A stretch of 34,568 nucleotides of DNA. It comes from Gammaproteobacteria bacterium. Its GTDB lineage: Bacteria > Pseudomonadota > Gammaproteobacteria > Chromatiales > Chromatiaceae. How positions within the stretch are numbered: position 1 is the first letter of the stretch; each line of letters opens with the position of its first letter. The stretch spans positions 1 through 34,568 of the forward strand of contig JAABSM010000040.1 in the NCBI GenBank assembly GCA_011390365.1, read 5' to 3'. The notes below the pieces were generated by a model, which had not been told where the DNA came from, did not search any database, and saw only the letters and a list, made by a program, of their open reading frames with translations. Below are positions 30,045 through 34,568 of this stretch, one piece after another. The translations under genes and the position numbers were made by a program.

Positions 30045-30078
30045 ATCCTGTAAATCCCGTTAATCCTGTCTAAAAAAT
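30045..30078. repeat. AATCCTG-type repeat, right arm of a 34-nt inverted pair
   Basis: Exact reverse complement of 28849-28882. It lies in the ruvA-ruvC spacer (29935-30128), which also contains another repeat type, cgcggattgacgcagatttt (about 29980-30005). Both separate genes that are usually closely linked. Confidence 0.8.
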
Positions 30079-30128
30079 TCAGCGCTGGGGAGCCAAATCC
30101 ATCTCAAGGGCGATCCCTGTCGCCGCGG

Positions 30129-30620
30129 CTATTTGAGACCCAGATTCCGCTCCATGCGAATCACATGGGCGTGGGCGAGGGCCACCGCCAGGGCGTCGGC
30201 CTCGTCCGCGCTGGGATCATAGCCCATGTTGAGCAGCAGTTTCACCATGTACTGAACCTGATCCTTGTCCGCGCCGCCCTTGCCCACCACCGCCTGCTTG
30301 ACCGAGCGGGTGCTGTACTCATAAATCGCCATGCCGTATTCGACGCCGGCGCAGACCGCCGCGCCGCGGGCCTGGCCGAGCTTGAGGGCGGAGGATGGAT
30401 TCTTGGCCATGAAGACCTCCTCCACCGCCATCTCCTGGGGCTGGTACGCTTCGACGATGGACTTGAGACCGGTGAAGATCTCACCCAGGCGCTGGGGAAG
30501 GTGGGGTTCGCGGGTCTTGATGACGCCGCCGACGACCAAGCGGCTATTGACGCCGTCGCTATTGATGATGCCGTAGCCGGTGATGCGGGAGCCCGGGTCG
30601 ATGCCGATGATGCGTCGCAT
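30129..30620 (-). CDS. ruvC: Holliday junction resolvase RuvC
   Basis: Endonuclease that cleaves four-way junctions, 163 residues. Catalytic acidic residues are in place: Asp of IIGIDPGSR (residue 7), Glu of MAVEEVFMAKN (near 66), and two Asp in SADEADALAVALAHA (near 138-141). Start at ATG 30620 gives the canonical MRRIIGIDPG; the frame is open 19 codons further up through repeat sequence. The ribosome binding site is weak. It is downstream of yebC in the usual order, but a perfect palindrome (30654-30724) lies between them. Confidence 0.95.
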   Translation of the reverse strand: MRRIIGIDPGSRITGYGIINSDGVNSRLVVGGVIKTREPHLPQRLGEIFTGLKSIVEAYQPQEMAVEEVFMAKNPSSALKLGQARGAAVCAGVEYGMAIYEYSTRSVKQAVVGKGGADKDQVQYMVKLLLNMGYDPSADEADALAVALAHAHVIRMERNLGLK

Positions 30621-30653
30621 GTCAGGGTTTTCGGGCTCCGCATATTCAGGAAA

Positions 30654-30724
30654 AACCACAGAGGGCACAGAGCCCACGGAGAATTACTTTGAATTCCTCT
30701 GTGTACTCTGTGCCCTCTGTGGTT
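30654..30724. repeat. Perfect 19-bp CACAGAG palindrome between yebC and ruvC
   Basis: The arm 30654-30672 (aaccacagagggcacagag) is exactly complementary to 30706-30724. On the forward strand the right arm is followed by attttttc, and on the reverse strand the outer arm is followed by a run of five T. The unit could therefore act as an intrinsic terminator in both directions. It lies between the yebC stop and the ruvC start and may uncouple the two genes. Confidence 0.75.
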
Positions 30725-30748
30725 ATTTTTTCAGTTGAAAAATGGCGA

Positions 30749-31495
30749 TCATTCCAACTGCTCCATGATCTCGTCGGAGATGTCGGCGTTGGTATAGACA
30801 TCCTGAACGTCGTCCAGATCTTCCAGGGCGTCGATCATCTTCATGAGCTTTTCGGCGGTCTCGAGGTCGAGCTCGGACTTGGTCTCGGCATCAAAGGTAA
30901 CCTCAGCGTTGTCCGGCTCGTGGCCGGCTTCGATCATGCCGTTCTTGACCGTCTCGAACTCTTCCGGGGTGGTGATGACGTCGATGGAGCCATCTTCGCT
31001 CGTGAGCACATCTTCCGCGCCCGCTTCCAGCGCCGCTTCCATGATCGCGTCTTCGTCCTTGCCCGGGGCGAAGCTGATGATGCCTCGCTTGGAGAACATG
31101 TAGGCGACGGAGCCGTCGGTGCCCAGGTTGCCGCCATGCTTGGTGAAGGCGTGGCGGACCTCGGAGGCGGTGCGATTGCGGTTATCGGTCAGACAGTCGA
31201 CCATCACCGCGGTGCCGCCGGCGCCGTAGCCTTCGTAGCGGATCTCGTCGTAGTTGTCGGTATCCTCGCCGCCGGCGCCGCGCTTGATGGCGCGCTCAAT
31301 GGTATCCTTGGGCACGTTGGCCGCATTGGCCTTGTCCACCGCCAGACGCATCCGCGGGTTGGCGTCGATATCGCCGCCCCCTTCCTTGGCCGCCACGGTG
31401 ACCTCACGCAGCAGCTTGGTCCAGATCTTGCCCCGTTTCTTGTCGTTGGCCGCCTTCTTGTGCTTGATGTTGGCCCATTTGCTATGACCAGCCAT
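30749..31495 (-). CDS. yebC: YebC/TACO1 family protein
   Basis: A 248-residue protein with the family N terminus [20 protein letters not shown] and the conserved stretch [20 protein letters not shown] (about 92-111). It ends with an acidic C terminus. Members were long called transcription regulators; mitochondrial TACO1 and bacterial YebC/YeeN proteins have been linked to translation through proline-rich stretches. The start at 31495 has gagggc upstream. It is the first gene of the yebC-ruvC-ruvA cluster. Confidence 0.95.
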   Translation of the reverse strand: MAGHSKWANIKHKKAANDKKRGKIWTKLLREVTVAAKEGGGDIDANPRMRLAVDKANAANVPKDTIERAIKRGAGGEDTDNYDEIRYEGYGAGGTAVMVDCLTDNRNRTASEVRHAFTKHGGNLGTDGSVAYMFSKRGIISFAPGKDEDAIMEAALEAGAEDVLTSEDGSIDVITTPEEFETVKNGMIEAGHEPDNAEVTFDAETKSELDLETAEKLMKMIDALEDLDDVQDVYTNADISDEIMEQLE

Positions 31496-31532
31496 GTTTG
31501 CCCTCGAACTAAAAAGATTGATTAGCGACTAT

Positions 31533-31560
31533 GCCGAGCCGCCCATTGCGGGCGCTCGGC
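31533..31560. other. Hairpin in the yebC 5' region
   Basis: Arms gccgag/ctcggc and cgccc/gggcg, with one bulged C, make an 11-bp stem 38 bases before the yebC start. It sits directly beyond the rpmE terminator and could be a backup terminator or a leader structure. Confidence 0.45.
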
Positions 31561-31569
31561 GCACAAAGA

Positions 31570-31592
31570 AAAAGGCGCTGTGTGCGCCTTTT
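31570..31592 (-). terminator. Intrinsic terminator of rpmE
   Basis: Reverse-strand stem aaaaggcgc/gcgcctttt (31584-31592 with 31570-31578, loop of 5) followed by a T-rich tail (cctttttcttt). It begins 24 bases past the rpmE stop. The symmetric A and T tracts allow function on either strand. Confidence 0.8.
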
Positions 31593-31615
31593 CCCGTATC
31601 CCTGAAGGATCCCGA

Positions 31616-31822
31616 TCAGCCCTTGCGACGATAGCGCTTGCGGAACTTGTCGACGCGGCCGGCGGTGTCCACCAGCTTCTGCTTACCGGTATAGAAGGGG
31701 TGGCAGCCGGAGCAGACTTCCACATGGAGATCTTCGCCGAGCGTGGAACGGGTCGCGAACTCGTTGCCGCAGCTGCAAATCACCTTAATATCGCTGTACT
31801 CGGGATGAATATCCGCTTTCAT
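31616..31822 (-). CDS. rpmE: 50S ribosomal protein L31 (zinc form)
   Basis: A 68-residue ribosomal protein beginning [20 protein letters not shown]. It has the four-Cys zinc site of the C+ form (Cys16, Cys18, Cys37, Cys40 in CSCG and [14 protein letters not shown]). It ends with a basic tail. Start at 31822 with gagg upstream. It is monocistronic, with its own promoter (31903-31931) and terminator (31570-31592). The zinc form implies that a C- paralogue elsewhere might replace it under zinc limitation. Confidence 0.95.
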   Translation of the reverse strand: MKADIHPEYSDIKVICSCGNEFATRSTLGEDLHVEVCSGCHPFYTGKQKLVDTAGRVDKFRKRYRRKG

Positions 31823-31902
31823 GATGGCCTCGATGAAAAAACTGTTCGAATTTACTGTCTCGCCGGCCCTGCCCGCGGCGACGATGACGGGAAAAGCCGG
31901 GC

Positions 31903-31931
31903 ATTATAATCAAAAAGCAAGCCCCTGACAA
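31903..31931 (-). promoter_or_regulatory. Strong sigma70 promoter for rpmE
   Basis: The reverse strand reads TTGTCA (complement of 31926-31931), 17 bases, then TATAAT (complement of 31903-31908). Five of six and six of six positions match consensus with ideal spacing. Transcription would start near 31896, giving a leader of about 75 bases. Confidence 0.8.
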
Positions 31932-32009
31932 GGACCGCCCAAGGCTTTTCGTTACCATCCAGGTCGCGGCGGGAAAACGCGGCTTTACGACGCCCATCCC
32001 GCAATCGCC

Positions 32010-32966
32010 TCAGGTCGGCTCAATGGCGCGAATGTGCCGCCCCACCACCATCCACGACCCCACCAGCCCCAGGAAGGTACTGCCCCCGAGCAGCGTCAGC
32101 ACGTCGCCCACGCCCATGGCGGGCATGCGAATCTCACTGTCATAGAGCATCGCCAGATGATCGACCGCCCCGGCCAGGGAGTGAAGGGCCAGGCCAATGA
32201 GCAGCCAGGCAATGAGGCCGCCGAGCAGGCCGTAGATGAGGCCGTTGTAGAGAAACGGTCGGCGAATGAAGGCGTCGGTGCCGCCCACCGTCTTGATCAC
32301 CTCGATCTCGGCGCTGCGATTGCGGATCTCCAGCCGAATGGTATTACCGGTGATCAGGATCACCGCCAGCGCGAAGAGGATGATCAGCACCATCGTGGCG
32401 CGATGGGCGATCTGGGTGAGGGCGCGAAAGCGCTTGAGCCAGATCAGGTCGAGCTGCACCGTCTCCGCCTCGGGCATGAAGCGAAGCTCATCCACCAGAC
32501 TCTCCACCGCGTCGCCGCCGGCGGTGACCAGCGGCTCCAGCACGATCACCGTCGGCAGCGGATTCTCTTCGAGGATATCCAGGGCATCGCGCAGCCCGCT
32601 ATGCCGGCGGAACTCCTCCAGCGCGGCGTCGGCGGAGATCAGGGTGACATCGACGATGCCGGGACGGGAGCGCAGCGAGGCGGCGAGTTCGGTGGCGCGG
32701 CGCTCTTCCACCCCCTTTTTCAGGAACACGGTGATGCCGGCGGAGACCTCCCAGTCATCGGCCAGGTGGTTGACGCCGTTAAGGATCACGTACATGCCCA
32801 TGGGCAGCGCCAGGGCGACGCCGATCACCGCCGAGGTGAGCAGGGTCGCGAAGGGGGCGTTGCTGAGGCGGCCCAGGCTGGCGAGAAAGGTCTGGGCGTG
32901 GCGCATCAACCAGACGCTGAAGGGGGAGGCGTGGCGCGCCTCGCCGCGGGTGCTACGACGCGCCAT
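32010..32966 (-). CDS. ftsX: Cell division protein FtsX
   Basis: Membrane subunit of the FtsEX ABC complex, which activates peptidoglycan amidases (via EnvC in E. coli) during septation. The 318-residue product has a cytosolic N terminus, TM1 (LLTSAVIGVALALPMGMYVI), a periplasmic domain (about 75-190) and three C-terminal helices with an AEIEVIKTVGGTDAFI coupling loop. Two adjacent ATGs occur (32969 and 32966). I prefer the second because gaggaggtga then has better spacing. The gene begins inside the ftsE end (14-base overlap from the chosen start), as is usual. Confidence 0.93.
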   Translation of the reverse strand: MARRSTRGEARHASPFSVWLMRHAQTFLASLGRLSNAPFATLLTSAVIGVALALPMGMYVILNGVNHLADDWEVSAGITVFLKKGVEERRATELAASLRSRPGIVDVTLISADAALEEFRRHSGLRDALDILEENPLPTVIVLEPLVTAGGDAVESLVDELRFMPEAETVQLDLIWLKRFRALTQIAHRATMVLIILFALAVILITGNTIRLEIRNRSAEIEVIKTVGGTDAFIRRPFLYNGLIYGLLGGLIAWLLIGLALHSLAGAVDHLAMLYDSEIRMPAMGVGDVLTLLGGSTFLGLVGSWMVVGRHIRAIEPT

Positions 32967-33657
32967 CATTCACCTCCTCCGGTGTTCCCCGCGAAGCCGC
33001 CGAGTCCGCCAGCATGCGCCCTTCGTTGAGGGAGATCACGCGTTTATTCATGGTGCGAATCAGATCCCGATCATGACTGGCGATCAGCAGCGTCACCCCC
33101 ACCCGATTGAACTCCTCGAACAGGTGCATGATCTCCAGCGACAGCGCCGGATCGAGGTTGCCGGTCGGCTCGTCCGCCAGCAGCAGCGGCGGACGGGCGA
33201 CGATGGCGCGGGCGATGCCGACCCGCTGCTGTTCGCCGGCGGAGAGCACCCCCGGCGGAAAGCGCTCCTTGGAGAGCAGCCCCACCTTGTCGAGGGCGGC
33301 GCGGGTGCGCTTGCCGATGTCGCTGTGGTGGGCGCCGGAGACCACCAGCGGCATGGCGACGTTGTCAAAGACGGTGCGATCATGGAGCAGGCGGTGATCC
33401 TGAAAGATCATCCCCACCTTGCGGCGATAGTAGGGAACCTGAATGCGGGTGATGGCCGACAGGTCATAGCCGCCGACCCGCACATCCCCCTTGCTGCAAT
33501 ACTCCAGCAGGCCGACAATGCGCAGCAGGGTGCTCTTGCCCGCTCCCGAGTGACCGGTAACGAAGACCATCTCGCCATGGTCGACGAAGAAGCTGATATC
33601 GCTCAGCCCCTCCTGCCCGCCCGGGAATCGCTTGCTGACTTTGTCGAAGTGAATCAT
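32953..33657 (-). CDS. ftsE: Cell division ATP-binding protein FtsE
   Basis: ABC ATPase partner of FtsX, 234 residues. Walker A GHSGAGKSTLL is at about residues 35-45, signature LSAGEQQRVGIAR at about 139-151, Walker B LLLADEPTGNLD at about 158-169 and the H-loop His in IASHDRD near 195. The N terminus MIHFDKVSKRFPGG is typical. A ribosome binding site ggaaggg precedes the start. No ftsY is visible upstream; instead sbcB is divergent. Confidence 0.95.
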   Translation of the reverse strand: MIHFDKVSKRFPGGQEGLSDISFFVDHGEMVFVTGHSGAGKSTLLRIVGLLEYCSKGDVRVGGYDLSAITRIQVPYYRRKVGMIFQDHRLLHDRTVFDNVAMPLVVSGAHHSDIGKRTRAALDKVGLLSKERFPPGVLSAGEQQRVGIARAIVARPPLLLADEPTGNLDPALSLEIMHLFEEFNRVGVTLLIASHDRDLIRTMNKRVISLNEGRMLADSAASRGTPEEVNDGAS

Positions 33658-33692
33658 CGGCCCTTCCGGTTGCCGCTCTGGATAAACCGGCC

Positions 33693-33721
33693 TTTATAGT
33701 ACGATTGGCCCCGGGATTCAA
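33693..33721 (-). promoter_or_regulatory. Putative promoter for ftsEX
   Basis: The reverse strand reads TTGAAT (complement of 33716-33721), 17 bases, then TATAAA (complement of 33693-33698), about 36 bases before the ftsE ATG. It lies immediately beside the candidate sbcB promoter on the other strand. Confidence 0.55.
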
Positions 33722-33729
33722 TCACCCGT

Positions 33730-33735
33730 TATAAT
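33730..33735 (+). promoter_or_regulatory. Candidate -10 box for sbcB
   Basis: A perfect TATAAT 37 bases before the sbcB start. The best -35 candidate is TTGGCC at 33705-33710 with a 19-base spacer, which is loose, so the promoter is plausible rather than clear. Confidence 0.4.
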
Positions 33736-33771
33736 CCGACCCATCTTTGAGCCTCAAGAAACCCTCCCATC

Positions 33772-34568
33772 ATGAGCTTTTCCTTCTATTGGCACGACTA
33801 CGAAACCTGGGGCGCGAATCCCCGCTGGGACCGCCCTTGTCAGTTCGCTGGCCAGCGCACCGACGCGGAGCTGAAGCCGATCGGCAAGCCTTTGGTGCTC
33901 TTCAGCGCCCCCAGCGACGACATCCTACCCCACCCCGAGGCCTGCCTGGTCACCGGCATCACGCCCCAGCAGGCGCGCCGGGACGGTATATGCGAGGCCG
34001 AATTCTTCGCCGCCATTCACGCCGAGTTCGCCCAGCCCGACACCTGCGCCCTGGGCTACAACTCCCTGCGCTTCGACGACGAATTCACCCGTTACGGACT
34101 CTACCGCAACTTCTACGACCCCTACGCCCGGGAGTGGCGGAATGGCAACTCGCGCTGGGACATCATCGACATGGTGCGCCTCACCCACGCCCTGCGTCCA
34201 GAGGGAATCGAGTGGCCCAAGCACGACAGCGGCGTCACCAGCTTCCGCCTGGAAGATCTCACCCGCGCCAACGGCATCGCCCACGAAGGCGCCCACGACG
34301 CCCTCGCCGACGTCTACGCCACCATCGCCGTCGCCGGACTGATCAAGGAGCGCCAGCCGCGGCTGTTCGACTTCGCCTTCAGCAACCGCGGCAAACATCA
34401 GATCGCGGCGATGCTCAAGATCGGGGCGATGGCGCCGGTGCTGCACGTCTCCTCCATGTACCCTTCCAGCCGGGGCTGCATCGCCATGGTCGCGCCACTG
34501 GCGAAACACCCCACCAACCCCAATGGCGTCATCGTCTACGACCTCTCCGAGGATCCCACGCCGCTGCT
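33772..34568 (+). CDS. sbcB: Exodeoxyribonuclease I, 5' part (runs off right edge)
   Basis: Single-strand-specific 3'-5' exonuclease acting in mismatch repair and recombination. The visible 265 codons start MSFSFYWHDYETWGANPRWD. This contains the first DEDD motif (Asp9, Glu11) and the family sequence RPCQFAGQRTD. Later motifs are GYNSLRFDDEFTRYGLYRNF (about 103-122) and HDALADVYAT near 173-182, which holds the exonuclease III His/Asp pair. It continues past the window with the SH3-like region begun. No upstream partner gene. Confidence 0.95.
   Translation, partial: MSFSFYWHDYETWGANPRWDRPCQFAGQRTDAELKPIGKPLVLFSAPSDDILPHPEACLVTGITPQQARRDGICEAEFFAAIHAEFAQPDTCALGYNSLRFDDEFTRYGLYRNFYDPYAREWRNGNSRWDIIDMVRLTHALRPEGIEWPKHDSGVTSFRLEDLTRANGIAHEGAHDALADVYATIAVAGLIKERQPRLFDFAFSNRGKHQIAAMLKIGAMAPVLHVSSMYPSSRGCIAMVAPLAKHPTNPNGVIVYDLSEDPTPL

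Noticed and set aside
28849-30078. CRISPR array
   Set aside because: AATCCTG units recur but spacing is irregular, units are inverted and no spacer-repeat periodicity exists.

Overview
The window reads as chromosomal DNA of a GC-rich gammaproteobacterium, plausibly a Chromatiales-type organism (purple sulfur or related sulfur bacterium). The gene content supports the class: lptFG, ftsEX, yebC-ruvC-ruvA, pepN of the E. coli type, sbcB, radA and bolA. The order-level guess is weaker. It rests on the many dispersed palindromic repeats of types I associate with such genomes, and no rRNA or other marker is present to settle it.

Layout. 1-382 is the N-terminal part of an IS630-family transposase running off the left edge, followed by about 940 bp without a convincing gene. 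1322-3480 is lptF-lptG (LPS export permeases), then a 100-bp MITE, an RDD membrane protein and a stand-alone CZB zinc-binding protein. 4778-9316 holds a 180-bp dispersed repeat, a small membrane protein, a COG0523 GTPase and pepN. Divergent from pepN is a HExxH/VWA-like protein whose stop codon lies in a second copy of the MITE. 10987-13759 carries an HIT protein and BolA (translationally coupled), an unknown membrane protein and a broken glyoxalase I remnant. 14045-18465 is an RND adaptor/permease pair. 18668-19599 is a small unknown gene fused by overlap to pgl. 19725-27297 is a copper/silver efflux operon: an exported Cys/His/Met-rich protein, then CusC-, CusB-, CusA- and CusF-like proteins. 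27470-34568 is housekeeping: radA, ruvA, ruvC, yebC, rpmE, ftsX, ftsE and the 5' part of sbcB.

How the genes work together. The Cus-like operon is a complete tripartite pump plus periplasmic metallochaperone. The CusA-like protein keeps three methionines with the same mutual spacing as the E. coli CusA metal pathway, and the CusF-like protein keeps the H-W-M-M site, so Cu(I)/Ag(I) is the likely substrate. RuvA and RuvC act at Holliday junctions, but ruvB is not where it usually lies. FtsE/FtsX form the divisome ABC complex, and LptF/LptG form the LPS extraction permease.

The most unusual signal is repeat invasion. Palindromic repeats fill most intergenic gaps. In two places they also sit in frame inside efflux genes: three hairpin modules in the cytoplasmic loop of the RND permease (15591-15785), and two large inverted repeats between the start codon and the signal-peptide core of the CusB-like adaptor (21421-21687). 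There is also a 94-bp IS630-type MITE in two copies at CTAG targets, a 180-bp repeat in two copies, and a perfect 34-nt inverted repeat bracketing ruvA where ruvB is missing. I found no CRISPR array, tRNA, rRNA, phage or obvious new defence system.
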